From NCBI RefSeq assembly GCF_007421925.1, contig NZ_QMDX01000008.1, positions 62,001 to 126,000 on the forward strand: a DNA stretch of 64,000 nucleotides, written 5' to 3'. The first letter of the stretch is position 1; every line of letters starts with the position of its first letter. The DNA is from Haloglomus irregulare (GTDB taxonomy: Archaea > Halobacteriota > Halobacteria > Halobacteriales > Haloarculaceae). The notes under the pieces are model-generated. The model ran no database searches, had not been told where the DNA came from, and saw nothing but the letters and a program-made list of their open reading frames with translations. This document shows positions 24,695 to 34,224 of this stretch, piece by piece. Made by a program: the position numbers and the translations under genes.

Positions 24695-25113
24695 TCCAGG
24701 TGCTCGACGGCAGCGGCGAGGTCGCCGCCGGTCTCCTCCAGTGCCTCGCGGGCGGTGTCCTCGCTCGCGCCGGTCCGGGCCGCGACGATCTCGACGTCCG
24801 AGTCCGGTATGTCGGGGCTGCCGCCCGTCTCCGCCTCGGCGTCGGCCCCGCTCTCGCTCTCGCTCCCGTCGGACGCCCCGCTCCCGACCGCCGTGGCGCC
24901 CTCGCCGCGCGGCCGGGACTCCGGCGTGCCGACGACCTGGTAGGTGGCCTGGCCCTGCGCGTCCATCTTCTGGACCTCCGCGTCGGTGAAGACGAGATCC
25001 TCGTCGGGGGTCCGGATGACGACCTCCTCGGCGTCGATGTCCTCGAGGTCGATCCCCATCTGCTCCATCATCTGCTTCATCTTGCGGGGGTTCAGCCCGC
25101 CTCCTCCGAACAT
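24691..25113 (-). CDS. nac: nascent polypeptide-associated complex protein (NAC)
   Basis: This 140-residue archaeal NAC binds nascent chains at the ribosome exit as a homodimer. The N-terminus [20 protein letters not shown] and the NAC domain (to about residue 62, with [20 protein letters not shown]) are typical. A Ser/Glu-rich linker leads to a C-terminal UBA domain ([20 protein letters not shown]). A T-rich box near 25138-25144 is about 27 nt upstream. The ribosome-related partner gene trmI overlaps downstream. Confidence 0.94.
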   Translation of the reverse strand: MFGGGGLNPRKMKQMMEQMGIDLEDIDAEEVVIRTPDEDLVFTDAEVQKMDAQGQATYQVVGTPESRPRGEGATAVGSGASDGSESESGADAEAETGGSPDIPDSDVEIVAARTGASEDTAREALEETGGDLAAAVEHLE

Positions 25114-25466
25114 ACCCGGGTGGAACACCGCTGCACTCAAAAACGTACTGTCGTCGGCCGCGCGCCCACCACCGGGGCGCCTCACGGCCGTGCCGCCGCC
25201 CCCGAACGGGTACATCCCGTACCCCCCTTCGGCACGGAGTTCCGCTACCACCACCGATAGCCGTGTCGCGGGGTGACAACCTCTGACCCCGGCCGGTAAC
25301 ACATGACACGTCTGTAATGAGTTTTCGAGCGTTTTCAGCGCGTGATAACGCCGTCCACGGGTCCAGCGGTATCCCCGATAGCTACCTATTTCCCTTCGAA
25401 CGCTCGGGGTTGTCGGCGGATGCTGGAAACAGACCGGTTACAGCGACGGAAACTCGGAAACGGGCG
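25114..25466. other. 353-bp intergenic region between nac and korB
   Basis: Apart from the nac TATA box near 25138-25144, no gene is seen. The stretch 25300-25460 is clearly poorer in GC than the flanking genes and contains several T-runs and A-runs. This fits a transcription end region for the leftward korAB operon, but no defined element could be shown. Confidence 0.5.
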
Positions 25467-26330
25467 TCAGTAGAACTCGCGGACGAGGTCCATCGCGTCC
25501 TCGGGCGCGCCCTCGGGGATGTCGGCCATCGACTCGGTGATGCCCTCGCGCTCCTCGAAGCCGACGGAGCTCTCGTCCTGATAGATGACGCCCTGGTACT
25601 CCTTGTCCGCGTCGAGGATCTTCTCCTTGGCGTCGTCGTAGTCGGTCGGGTCGTGGTCTGCCTCGTCCAGGTCCACGATGGTGTCGCGGAAGTAGTCGTA
25701 CGTGTCGACGTCGTTGAACGTCACGCACGGGCTGTAGACGTTGACGAAGCCGAAGCCGTCGTGCTCGATGGCCTGCTGGACGATCTCGGCGTGGCGCTGG
25801 GCGTCCGAGGAGAACGACTGCGCGATGAAGGTGCCGCCGGCCGACAGCGCCAGCGCGAGCGGGTTGACCGGCTGCTGTTTGGTCCCCTCCGGGCTGGTGG
25901 CGGTCTCGAAGTCCTCGCGCGAGGTCGGCGAGAACTGGCCCTTCGTCAGACCGTAGATGCGGTTGTCCATCACGATGTAGGACATGTCGACGTTCCGGCG
26001 GACGGCGTGGACGAAGTGGCCGGCCCCGATGGAGTAGCCGTCGCCGTCACCGCCCGCGACCATGACCTCCAGGTTGGGGTTGGCCATCTTCACGCCGATG
26101 CCGACCGGGAGCGCGCGTCCGTGCACGCCGTGCAGCGCGTACGAGTGCATGTACGTCCCGATCTTGCCGGAACAGCCGATGCCGGCCACGACGAACGTGT
26201 CGTCCGGAGAGTTCCCCGTGTTCGCGAGGGCCTTCATCATGCCGTTCATCGTGCCGAAGTCGCCGCAACCGGGGCACCACGTGGGCTGTGCGTCGGACTT
26301 GAAGTCGGTGAACCTGATATCGGAGCTCAT
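25467..26330 (-). CDS. korB: 2-oxoacid:ferredoxin oxidoreductase, beta subunit
   Basis: This 287-residue thiamine-diphosphate subunit has the Cys pair PTWCPGCGDFG near 16-26 and a third Cys in AGIGCSGKIG. The TPP/Mg motif is GGDGDGYSIGAGHF, with VMDNRIYGLTKGQFSPTS next. Together with the alpha subunit it oxidatively decarboxylates pyruvate or 2-oxoglutarate to acyl-CoA and reduces ferredoxin. Pyruvate- and 2-oxoglutarate-specific enzymes cannot be separated here by eye. Its ATG overlaps the alpha-subunit stop codon (ATGA). Confidence 0.93.
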   Translation of the reverse strand: MSSDIRFTDFKSDAQPTWCPGCGDFGTMNGMMKALANTGNSPDDTFVVAGIGCSGKIGTYMHSYALHGVHGRALPVGIGVKMANPNLEVMVAGGDGDGYSIGAGHFVHAVRRNVDMSYIVMDNRIYGLTKGQFSPTSREDFETATSPEGTKQQPVNPLALALSAGGTFIAQSFSSDAQRHAEIVQQAIEHDGFGFVNVYSPCVTFNDVDTYDYFRDTIVDLDEADHDPTDYDDAKEKILDADKEYQGVIYQDESSVGFEEREGITESMADIPEGAPEDAMDLVREFY

Positions 26331-28096
26331 TCTGCCTCCACCTCGGCGGTCTCGCCCGCCAGCTCTTGCTTCACTCGCTCTGCGAGTTCGTCGGCCTTGA
26401 ACCGCACGCCGGTGTACTTGTTGATGCGCTTGACCCGCTCCAGGGCGTCGTGTTCGAGCACGTCCGCCCACTGGCCGGTCGCGTTACACTCGACCACGAT
26501 GGCCTCGTCGGCCGCGTTGATCTCCTCGGCGATGTCCTCGCGCGGGAAGACGTAGGGGCAGGAGAGGAACCGTACGCCGACCCCCTCCTCCTCGAGACGG
26601 TCGATGGCCTCCAGCATGGCGCCCTCGTTGGACCCCCAGGAGATGACGAGGTTGTCCGAACCGGGGTCGCCGAACTCGCGTGGCGACCAGTCCTCGTGCT
26701 CGCGGGCCGTCTCGACCTTCTGCTGGCGCTTCTCGACCTGCTCGACGCGGACGGCCTCCTCCTCGGTCCGGCGCCCGAGTTCGTCGTGTTCCAGCCCGGT
26801 CGTCATGTGCGCGCCGCCCTCGACCCCCGGGAAGGTGCGGGGTGAGACCCCGTCGTCGGTGGCGGCGTGGGGGGTGAACTGGGCCTTCTCGTTGGTCCAC
26901 TCCTCGAGCCCGTCCTCGTCGACGACGCGCCCGCGCTCGATCTCGACGGCGTCCATGTCGAACTGCTCGGGTTCGTAGGTCTGCTCCGTGACCGCCATCG
27001 CCAGGTCGCTGACGAGAAAGACCGGCGTCTGGTACTTCTCGGCGAGGTTGAACGCCTCGATCGTCTTGTGGAAGCACTCCGCGATGGTCGTCGGAGCAAC
27101 CACGAAGCGGGGAATCTCCCCGTGTCCGCCGTAGAGGGTCATGTTCAGGTCGCCCTGCTCCTGCTTGGTCGGCATCCCCGTCGACGGACCGGAGCGCATC
27201 ACGTCACAGATGACCAGCGGCGTCTCCGTCTGCGCGATGAGCCCGAACGTCTCCGTCATCAGGTCGATGCCCGGGCCGGAGGTCGCGGTCATCGACCGTG
27301 CGCCGGCCCGGGCCGCGCCCAGCGCCATGTTGATGGCCGAGAGCTCGTCCTCGGCCTGGACCACCTTGCCGCCGTAGCGGTCGACGCGGCCGGTCAGGTA
27401 CTCCATCACGTCCGTCGCCGGGGTGATGGGGTAGCCCGAGTAGAACCGGCAGCCGGCCGCGATGGCGCCCATCCCGATGGCCTCGTCGCCGTTCAGGAGG
27501 ACGTAGTCGCTGTCCGTCGTCTCCAGCTCGTAGCTGGTCTCCAACTCGTACTCGTCCTGGACGTGCTGCTGGCCGAGCCGTGCGGCCTCCTTGTTGGTAT
27601 CGACGATGGCGCTCCCCTTGTCGCTGAACCGCTTCTCCAGGGCCTCGTCGAGGTTCTCGATGGGGAAGCCGGCCACCTCACAGGCGGCCCCCAGCGCGAC
27701 GATGTTGCGGACGATGGCCCCACCGGCCTCCTCCGCGAGTCGTTTCAGCGGGACGTCAAGCCCCGTCATCTCCCCGGGGGCCTCGAAGTCCTTCATCATG
27801 GTCCGCTCCCCGTCGAAGATAACGACGGAACCGTCGTGGAGCTCGTCCATGTTCTCATCGACGGTCCGCTCGGTCAGGGCGATGAGGACATCCAGTCGGT
27901 CGACGACGCTCTCGACGCGGTCCACGGACGTCCGTACCTTGTAGGCGGTGTATCCGCCCCTGATCCGGGACGCGAAGTCCTTCGAGGTGAAGACGTGTCG
28001 ACCCGCCCGGGAGAGCGCCTGTGCGAAGATCTTCCCGGTAGAGTCGATGCCATCGCCGGCCTCCCCGCCGATGGCCCAGTTCAGGTCGTCTGGCAT
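26327..28096 (-). CDS. korA: 2-oxoacid:ferredoxin oxidoreductase, alpha subunit (gamma-alpha fusion)
   Basis: This 589-residue subunit fuses the gamma domain (1-190, starting MPDDLNWAIGGEAGDGIDST) to the alpha domain. The alpha part begins LNGDEAIGMGAIAAGCRFYS, GYPITPATDVMEYL, and includes the conserved QAEDELSAINMALGAARAG. The C-terminal domain (from about 470) holds the VISWGSNEGAML segment. This gamma-alpha fusion with a separate beta is the haloarchaeal form. The start at 28096 fits a CTTAAC box about 27 nt upstream; longer readings pass through the promoter. It forms an operon with korB. Confidence 0.94.
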   Translation of the reverse strand: MPDDLNWAIGGEAGDGIDSTGKIFAQALSRAGRHVFTSKDFASRIRGGYTAYKVRTSVDRVESVVDRLDVLIALTERTVDENMDELHDGSVVIFDGERTMMKDFEAPGEMTGLDVPLKRLAEEAGGAIVRNIVALGAACEVAGFPIENLDEALEKRFSDKGSAIVDTNKEAARLGQQHVQDEYELETSYELETTDSDYVLLNGDEAIGMGAIAAGCRFYSGYPITPATDVMEYLTGRVDRYGGKVVQAEDELSAINMALGAARAGARSMTATSGPGIDLMTETFGLIAQTETPLVICDVMRSGPSTGMPTKQEQGDLNMTLYGGHGEIPRFVVAPTTIAECFHKTIEAFNLAEKYQTPVFLVSDLAMAVTEQTYEPEQFDMDAVEIERGRVVDEDGLEEWTNEKAQFTPHAATDDGVSPRTFPGVEGGAHMTTGLEHDELGRRTEEEAVRVEQVEKRQQKVETAREHEDWSPREFGDPGSDNLVISWGSNEGAMLEAIDRLEEEGVGVRFLSCPYVFPREDIAEEINAADEAIVVECNATGQWADVLEHDALERVKRINKYTGVRFKADELAERVKQELAGETAEVEAE

Positions 28097-28289
28097 ACTA
28101 TGACCCGATTCCCATGGACGCACGTTAAGCCTTCTGAATATTGCCGTTTCTCCCCACCCGGGCCCGCTCGTCCCCCCCGACCGAGCGCGAGCGCGGGCGT
28201 GCTGCCCTCCGACCCCGCCGGCACGCGACCCGTCCCCTGGCGCCGGTCCGAAGCGAAAGGTCGTTGCCGGTCGCTGCCCCACTACCCGT

Positions 28290-28937
28290 ATGGACGCTTC
28301 CGACCTCCGTGTCGTCGCGGTGCGGGACTGCGGCCCGGATACGGTCGCTATCGAGTTCGAGTCACCCGACGGGTTCGATGCCCGGCCCGGCCAGTTCGTC
28401 AAGCTCACCGCCGCGGTCGACGGGGAACCCGTCTCCCGGTTCTACACGATCTCCTCGCCCGACGTGGCGGAGTCCTTCGAGATCACCGTCGGCTACGACC
28501 CCGAGGAGGGCGGGGCGTTCAGCGAGTACCTGCTCGCGCTGGCGACCGACGACCGCGTTCAGGTGGCCGGCCCGTTCGGAACCAACTACTACGAGGACGA
28601 ACCGCGCACGGTCGTGCTCGCGGGCGGGCCGGGTATCGGTCCCGCGGTCGGTATCGCCGAACGCGCGCTCGCCGACGGCCACGAGGCCGCCATCGTCTAC
28701 CGGGACGACGAGCCCGTGCACGAGGCACGCCTGTCCGCGCTCGCGGCCGCCGGCGTGGAGATCTACGTCCTCGGTGGCGACGAACCGCTGACCGAGGCCG
28801 TCGCGGCCGTCGCGACGGGTGCGGTCGAAGAGCAGCTGTTCATCTACGGGTTCGAGTCGTTCCTCGACGCCGCGACGGAGGCGTTGACGGCCGCCGGTGG
28901 GGCGCCCGACGCCGCGAAGGTCGAGAACTTCGGCTGA
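28290..28937 (+). CDS. FAD-dependent ferredoxin/flavodoxin reductase-like protein (FNR family)
   Basis: This 215-residue FNR-fold protein has an FAD domain with RPGQFVKL and the flavin motif SRFYTISSP, near 50-58. The NAD(P) domain starts VVLAGGPGIGPAVGIAERAL near 110. No iron-sulfur domain is attached. It could pass electrons between NAD(P)H and ferredoxin, and it lies divergent from the ferredoxin-reducing KorAB operon, which makes that link plausible but unproven. Confidence 0.88.
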   Translation: MDASDLRVVAVRDCGPDTVAIEFESPDGFDARPGQFVKLTAAVDGEPVSRFYTISSPDVAESFEITVGYDPEEGGAFSEYLLALATDDRVQVAGPFGTNYYEDEPRTVVLAGGPGIGPAVGIAERALADGHEAAIVYRDDEPVHEARLSALAAAGVEIYVLGGDEPLTEAVAAVATGAVEEQLFIYGFESFLDAATEALTAAGGAPDAAKVENFG

Positions 28938-29031
28938 GGCGGTCGCCGGGGACGGATAAACCACCCCAGCTACCCAGCAGCGTGTTTATGCGATTCCTCC
29001 ACAGCGTAGAGTCCAGGGACGAGTTTCGCGC

Positions 29032-30195
29032 ATGACAGGAGACGACGACAACGCGGCGGGGCCTCCCGCCGACGATACAGGGGACGATGATGTGGGTGGG
29101 TTCGAGTTCGGGAACGCCCCGGGGTCGAACGCACCACCGGACGAACGGACGGACGACCACCGTGGACTCTCCAGCGACGGTGGACAGCCGGTCGGCGGGC
29201 GCGGTGGTGGCGCCGACTCGACCGGCTTCGACTTCCAGTCCTGGATGCGCAACGTCAACCCGCCCGAGCGTTCCGACGGCGACGAGGAGGACGAGGCCCC
29301 GGACCCGGTCTACCGGCCCTCCGAACTCCCGGCGAACGTCGGACTCGACGGCGAGGGCCCGCGCGTGGTCACCTTCGAGCGTGACCAGGCCGAACTCCCC
29401 TCCGGACCGAGGGCCATCCCGCTGATGGCGGTCGGCCTCGTCGGCGCGGTCGTGGTGGAGGGGCTGAGTCGGGCCGCCGGCCTGCTGCCGGGGTCGAGCC
29501 GGTCGAGTGCTGGCGCGAGCACGACGACCGACACGACCACCCGCGAGGCCGCCGACTTCGAGTTCGAGAACGGCGGCTTCGACTTCGAGGGCTGGCTCGG
29601 CGCCGGCGCCGGCGAATCCGAGTTCGTCGCCCCCGAGCCGGAACCGGAGCCGACCGCCGAGGCCGACCCCGCCGCAACCGGTGTGACCGCCGGTACGGGT
29701 GCTTCGGCCGTCGGCGCCGGCGCGGCCGCCGAGAGCGGACCGACTGCCTCCGCGGACGCCGGCTTCGGCGAACCCACGCCCGACGTGTCGGGCGGCGGGA
29801 CGCCGTCCATCAAACTGGCCGCGTTCGCGCTGTTCGCCGCCAGCGCCGTCGCCGTGGCCTTCACGGTCTTCAGCGCGGCGCCGGCGGTCCCCGGAACCAA
29901 TGCCGCCCAGGCGGACCCCGGACCGGCCGGTGGCGCGGCCAACGAGACCGTGGCCGCGACGGCCACCCCGACCGCGACGCCGACCGAGGGACCGACAGAG
30001 ACGCCGACGCCGACACCGACCCCGTCGCCCACGCCCATGCCGACACCGACACCGACGGAGTCACCGACGCCGACACCGACCCCATCGCCCACGCCCACGC
30101 CGACACCGACCCCGTCGCCCACGCCCACACCGTCGCCCACGCCCGAGCCGACGCCGACGCCGACCGAGACCCCCATCGTCGGCAACCCGCTCTGA
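29032..30195 (+). CDS. membrane protein with GFDF-W motifs and a Pro/Thr-rich tail
   Basis: This 387-residue acidic protein of unknown function has a low-complexity hydrophilic N-terminus, a moderately hydrophobic helix at about 127-147, a clear transmembrane helix at about 266-288, and a 75-residue C-terminal tail of PTPTPSPTP repeats. It repeats a short motif: GGFEFGN (22-28), GFDFQSWM (64-71), [15 protein letters not shown] (163-177). The Pro/Thr tail would be a rigid extracellular stalk and a likely O-glycosylation site. It stands alone after the reductase gene. Confidence 0.78.
   Translation: MTGDDDNAAGPPADDTGDDDVGGFEFGNAPGSNAPPDERTDDHRGLSSDGGQPVGGRGGGADSTGFDFQSWMRNVNPPERSDGDEEDEAPDPVYRPSELPANVGLDGEGPRVVTFERDQAELPSGPRAIPLMAVGLVGAVVVEGLSRAAGLLPGSSRSSAGASTTTDTTTREAADFEFENGGFDFEGWLGAGAGESEFVAPEPEPEPTAEADPAATGVTAGTGASAVGAGAAAESGPTASADAGFGEPTPDVSGGGTPSIKLAAFALFAASAVAVAFTVFSAAPAVPGTNAAQADPGPAGGAANETVAATATPTATPTEGPTETPTPTPTPSPTPMPTPTPTESPTPTPTPSPTPTPTPTPSPTPTPSPTPEPTPTPTETPIVGNPL
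29990..30170 (+). repeat. degenerate hexanucleotide repeats coding for the Pro/Thr/Ser tail
   Basis: Tandem units close to CCGACG, CCGACA and CCCACG run in frame through the tail of the membrane-protein gene. A larger unit of about 36 bp (around ACGCCGACACCGACCCC and TCGCCCACGCC) is repeated several times. Such arrays change length easily by slippage. Confidence 0.8.
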
Positions 30196-30387
30196 CGGCG
30201 CGGTGATATGGCGGCTCGGACGCATCCTGCCGTTCCCCTGCCGTCTCTGGCTCGCATCGTCCCCGCCGGCCACGTCGCCACCTCGCCCGACTCGGCGGGC
30301 CGGCGGCTCCGCGCACAGACGGCACTTGGCGGCCGACACCGCCTCGGGGAGGCGAGACCGACCCCGACCGCCTCGACGCCCGTGGCC

Positions 30388-31197
30388 CTACTGCAAGCCG
30401 AGGTCGGTGCTCATCGAGTTCCCGGCCCGCGGGACGCCCTTGACGGTGTACGTCTCGCCGTTGACGAACGCGGCGGCCGGGGAGGCGAGGAACTGGACCA
30501 CGTCGGCGATGTCCTCCGTGTGGCCGATGCGGCGGTCGACCGCCTCGCGGGGTGGCATGTCGGACTCGTCGATGCCGAGCGTCTCCGCGACGCCGGGGGT
30601 CTGGATGAGTCCGGGCGCGACGCAGTTGACGCGGATGTCGTGGCTCGCCCACTCCACGGAGAGCGTCTCGGTGAGCCGGATGATGGCCGCCTTCGCCGCC
30701 GAGTAGTGGCTCTCGTTGGGCGCGGCGTGTTGGCCGTTCACACTGGACATGTTGATGACCACACCACCCGGGTCGTCCCCGCCCCGCATCGCCTCGCCGG
30801 CGACCTGCGTGCAGTGGAACGTCCCGGTGAGGTTCAGGTCGATGATGGACTCCCAGCCGTTCGGGGAGATGTCGTCGAACGCGGCGACGAACTCGCCGCC
30901 GGCGTTGTTGACGAGGACGTCGACGCCGCCCAACTCCTCGACGGTGGCCTCGACGAACGCCTCCACGGCCTCGCGGTCGCGGACGTTGCACTCGACGGCC
31001 AGGCAGTCGCCGGAGGCCGGGTCGTCGTTGATGCCCTCGGCTACCGGGTCGACCCGGTCCTGCGACCGCGAGCAGATGGCCACGTCGGCGCCCCCGGTCG
31101 CGAGCGTCTCGGCGACCGTCCGCCCGATACCCTGGCTCGCGCCGGTGACGATGGCTCGCTTCCCCTCGACGTCGAACTCCGCAGTGTGGAGCGACAT
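30388..31197 (-). CDS. short-chain dehydrogenase/reductase (SDR)
   Basis: This 269-residue classical SDR has the NAD(P)-binding motif TGASQGIG near 19-26, NNAGG near 96-100, and the catalytic Ser-Tyr-Lys triad in NMSSVNG and HYSAAKAAI. The C-terminal motif ETYTVKG fits the family. The substrate cannot be predicted; many relatives are 3-oxoacyl-ACP reductase-like. The neighbouring 30196-30387 and 31198-31462 spacers show no further gene. Confidence 0.92.
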   Translation of the reverse strand: MSLHTAEFDVEGKRAIVTGASQGIGRTVAETLATGGADVAICSRSQDRVDPVAEGINDDPASGDCLAVECNVRDREAVEAFVEATVEELGGVDVLVNNAGGEFVAAFDDISPNGWESIIDLNLTGTFHCTQVAGEAMRGGDDPGGVVINMSSVNGQHAAPNESHYSAAKAAIIRLTETLSVEWASHDIRVNCVAPGLIQTPGVAETLGIDESDMPPREAVDRRIGHTEDIADVVQFLASPAAAFVNGETYTVKGVPRAGNSMSTDLGLQ

Positions 31198-31462
31198 GTC
31201 CGGCCCCGCGGCCGGCGGCGGGTTGTGTCTACCGGTTGCCAGCGTGATGGGTCCCGACCTACCACCGTAGAACCCCTGCTATCCGGCAGCGGGCCGAGAG
31301 CGTCCGCTGACGGGTACACGACACACGAGAGTCGGACGTATTCGGGATCCATCTGACTCCCGTCGGAGGGACGCCGTTCCCGTCGCCACCGTGATGGCGT
31401 GTGCGGGCTCCGGGGACGGTCCCGTCGCCGGGGCTGCCCCATGAGGTCGGCCCCGGGCAGCG

Positions 31463-31963
31463 CTACCGCCGCTCTCGCCTCTCGCCGCGCCCCGCCCGCC
31501 CCGCGGACCCCTCGTCCCGGGGGCCGTCCTCCGCCAGCCGGCGGACGAGGAAGGTCGCAGCTTGACGGAGCTTCTGGACCTGGGGGATGTTCCGGACGGT
31601 CACGAGTAGCTGTCCTGCCCCGAGCAGGCCCATGAACGCGAGACTGACCGCGAACAGGAGGTCGCCGGCGAGATAGAAGTTGACGGCGAACACGAGGAAG
31701 CCGAGGCTGAACCCCGCCTCGATCTTCGCCTCCAGCAGGTTGATCGTCCGGTCGACCTTGTCGAGCCGGCGATCGACGGCGTTGAGCGTCTCGTTGGCCT
31801 CCTTGACCGCCTCGCCGGCCTCGTCCTCGACACGTTCGACCCGGTTCAGCGTGTCGTTGACGTCCGCCACGAGGTCCTCTGCCTGCGTGAGCGCCCGCGT
31901 GAACCCGTCGTCGCTCAGCAACTCCACCAGTTGTCGCGCGTTGTTGACCTGGGACAGCAGCAT
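31463..31963 (-). CDS. coiled-coil membrane protein
   Basis: This 166-residue protein starts with a long helix of heptads (about 5-80: DLVADVNDTLNRVERVEDEA, ANETLNAVDRRLDKVDRTIN). Two adjacent transmembrane helices follow at about 86-104 and 106-122, then a basic C-terminal tail rich in Arg. The layout resembles DUF948-like proteins of bacteria only in general form. The function is unknown. The upstream region from 31964 to 32106 carries no gene. Confidence 0.75.
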   Translation of the reverse strand: MLLSQVNNARQLVELLSDDGFTRALTQAEDLVADVNDTLNRVERVEDEAGEAVKEANETLNAVDRRLDKVDRTINLLEAKIEAGFSLGFLVFAVNFYLAGDLLFAVSLAFMGLLGAGQLLVTVRNIPQVQKLRQAATFLVRRLAEDGPRDEGSAGRAGRGERRERR

Positions 31964-32106
31964 ACCCCAGGAAGCACGGGCCCTCGTATCCCTCTTTGGG
32001 CGTCGGAGCGCCGGTGACCGGCCACGGCACGGAACCGTCAGCGCCCGGTCCCCGGAGCACCGCTGGCGGGATGCCACGTTCCACGGGATGCCCGACGGTC
32101 CCGTCG

Positions 32107-32805
32107 TCAGTCGGCCGCCGTCCGCTCGGCCCGCACCGCGCGGACGAACTCGAGGAAGTTGTCGAACAGCGTCCGGGCCTCGCAGGCCGCCTCGTAGTTC
32201 TCGACCGTGATGCCGTCCAGCACGCGCTCGATGCGCTCGTCGGGGAGCTGGTCGTCCTTGCCGCGCGTGACCTCGGCTGCGGTTTCCATGTCGTACTCGG
32301 GGTGGAACTGCACGGCGAAGGCCCGGTTCTTGCGGAAGCCGTGGATGCCGTAGTCGTTGCGAGCGAAGACCGTCGCCCCCGGCGGCGCGTCGACGACACG
32401 GTCCGAGTGGGTGGTGAAGACGGTGAACTCGTCGTCGATTCCGTCGAGCAGCCGGGTCTCGCCGTCCTGCTCGACGGTGCGATAGCCGATCTCGTACTCG
32501 TCCATGGGCTCGACGCGGCCGCCGAGCACGTCGGCCAGGAGTTGGTGGCCGTAACAGACCCCGAGCGCGGGCAGCCCGGCCTCGACGGCCCCCCGAACCC
32601 AGGTCTTCAGCTGCCCGATCCACTCGCGGTCCCAGTAGACCGAGGCCCGCGACCCGGTGACGACGACGCCGTCGAACCGGAACCCCTCGGGGAGTTCACC
32701 CTCCGGACAGTGGAACTCGACGACGTCGGCGTCCAGTTCCCGCCGGAAGTTGCGGCTGGTGGCTTGTGGCTCGTGGGCCGCGTTCAGCAGAGCGACGCGC
32801 GTCAC
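32107..32805 (-). CDS. class I glutamine amidotransferase-like protein
   Basis: This 232-residue GATase domain has the nucleophile in GVCYGHQLLA near 84-93 and the His-Glu pair in FHPEYDMET near 165. It is free-standing, like GMP-synthase-type amidotransferases, but no synthetase partner is attached. Proteins of this group include peptidases of gamma-glutamyl compounds, so the position directly downstream of gshA on the same strand is suggestive. The GTG at 32805 gives the usual N-terminus (TRVALLNAAHEP); a GTG at 32820 is the alternative. Confidence 0.85.
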   Translation of the reverse strand: MTRVALLNAAHEPQATSRNFRRELDADVVEFHCPEGELPEGFRFDGVVVTGSRASVYWDREWIGQLKTWVRGAVEAGLPALGVCYGHQLLADVLGGRVEPMDEYEIGYRTVEQDGETRLLDGIDDEFTVFTTHSDRVVDAPPGATVFARNDYGIHGFRKNRAFAVQFHPEYDMETAAEVTRGKDDQLPDERIERVLDGITVENYEAACEARTLFDNFLEFVRAVRAERTAAD

Positions 32806-32929
32806 GTCCGTACCTACCACCGTGAGCCGGGAGTCCGACGGGCTCGCGTCAATCCTTGCCGCAGGTGCCGGCGGAAGCGACCGCTCACGGTGTATATCAC
32901 CCGTGAACCTGACGGATAGTCAGCGCGGG

Positions 32930-34060
32930 TCATCGGTCGAGGGTCGTCCAGCCGGCCTCCCGGACGGCGTGGTCGAGCCGGTCGGCGTACTCCAACCGGA
33001 GCTGCCGGGCCGCCGCCGGCGAGACCGGTGCCCGTCCCTCGAGTTCGTGCGCGATGGGGTCGTAGGCCGACACGTCGAACCCCATCCGGTCGAGATACGA
33101 CCGGACGGCGTCCGACCCCAGGCCCTCCGAGACGGCAGCGTCGACACGCTTGATGACGGCGCCGAACTCCGGGAGCACGACCTCCTCGTCGTCGATGCTG
33201 CCGCGATGGCCATCGATGCGGCAGTCGCCGTCCCGGATGGTCCGCGTCACCGTCGCCAGCCGGTCGGCGAGGCGCAGTACCTGCTCCGGAAGGGCGGCGT
33301 CCGGCGAGCGCCACTCCACGGTGCCGAACGCCCCGCGGAGCTGGACGGGGGTCCAGACGGCGCTCTCCGCGTCGAACTGCGACTCGAACACCGCGCGGTC
33401 GACGTCCGCCTCAAGCGCCGCCGTCGCGAACTCCTCGTACCGGCGCTCCAGCCTGCGGGTCCACTCCCCGGCATCGTCGACGTACGGCCACAGTCGCCCC
33501 TGATGTGGCATGTCCCCGTAAGCCATCCGACGGTAGAGCTCGGACCGCGCCCCGGCGGCGAGGTGCTCCCCCTCGAAGTACGGTGCCGAGTTGACCAGCG
33601 CCAGTGCCGGGTCCAGCGCCACGAACGTGTTCAGTTGGTCGACCGCATGGCCCGGCTGCTGCTCGACGTGGATGTGGGTGCCGGCGCAGTGGCGGACGTA
33701 CCGGAACGCCTCGCCGACGACCTCGTTCTGGATGCGGGTCCGCTGGCCGCGCAGCTCCGAGATCTCGTCGGCGTGCAACGGTGTCGCCAGGGGCACCAGC
33801 CCCAGACCGAGTTCGTCCGCGCGCCGGAGGACGGAGCCGAGTCGCCCCAGTAGCTCCCGGCGCAGTTCCGCCGTCGTCTCGCAGGGTGTCGTCTTCACCT
33901 CCAGTAGCGGCTCGACGAACTCCCGCTCGACGCCCGCGGAGGCCCCGACCAGCTCCCCGGGCTCGGTCAGGTGGCCCGACTCGTCCACGACCCAGTACTC
34001 CACCTCGACGCTCCGGCGTATCGGCTCCCCTCCTGTCTCCCCATCGGTGGTCCCGCTCAT
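32930..34060 (-). CDS. gshA: glutamate-cysteine ligase
   Basis: This 376-residue GCS2-type ligase joins glutamate and cysteine to give gamma-glutamylcysteine, the main low-molecular-weight thiol of haloarchaea, which lack glutathione. Visible family features are SVEVEYWVVD near 18-27, VEPLLEVKTTPCETTAELR near 49, the His pair AGTHIHVEQQPGH near 129, and GTVEWRSPDAAL. The length fits the haloarchaeal enzyme. The glutamine amidotransferase-like gene follows on the same strand after 124 bp. No clear TATA box was seen at the leaderless distance. Confidence 0.9.
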   Translation of the reverse strand: MSGTTDGETGGEPIRRSVEVEYWVVDESGHLTEPGELVGASAGVEREFVEPLLEVKTTPCETTAELRRELLGRLGSVLRRADELGLGLVPLATPLHADEISELRGQRTRIQNEVVGEAFRYVRHCAGTHIHVEQQPGHAVDQLNTFVALDPALALVNSAPYFEGEHLAAGARSELYRRMAYGDMPHQGRLWPYVDDAGEWTRRLERRYEEFATAALEADVDRAVFESQFDAESAVWTPVQLRGAFGTVEWRSPDAALPEQVLRLADRLATVTRTIRDGDCRIDGHRGSIDDEEVVLPEFGAVIKRVDAAVSEGLGSDAVRSYLDRMGFDVSAYDPIAHELEGRAPVSPAAARQLRLEYADRLDHAVREAGWTTLDR

Positions 34061-34224
34061 GACATCATCCCCGCGTCGGCCGTCGTCGTGAGCCTCCCTG
34101 GCATACCCGTACGCCCACCACGTCCATCGGCCGTGTAAAGGTTTCTGACGGAAGCAACGCTCAGTAGCGTCTCAGCGACTGAATGGGTGGCTAATCCGGA
34201 TACTATTAGCCGTATCGAAGCCAG

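Noticed and set aside
29990-30170. CRISPR-like array from regular repeats
   Set aside because: The repeats are in-frame Pro/Thr/Ser codons with no unique spacers of fixed length.
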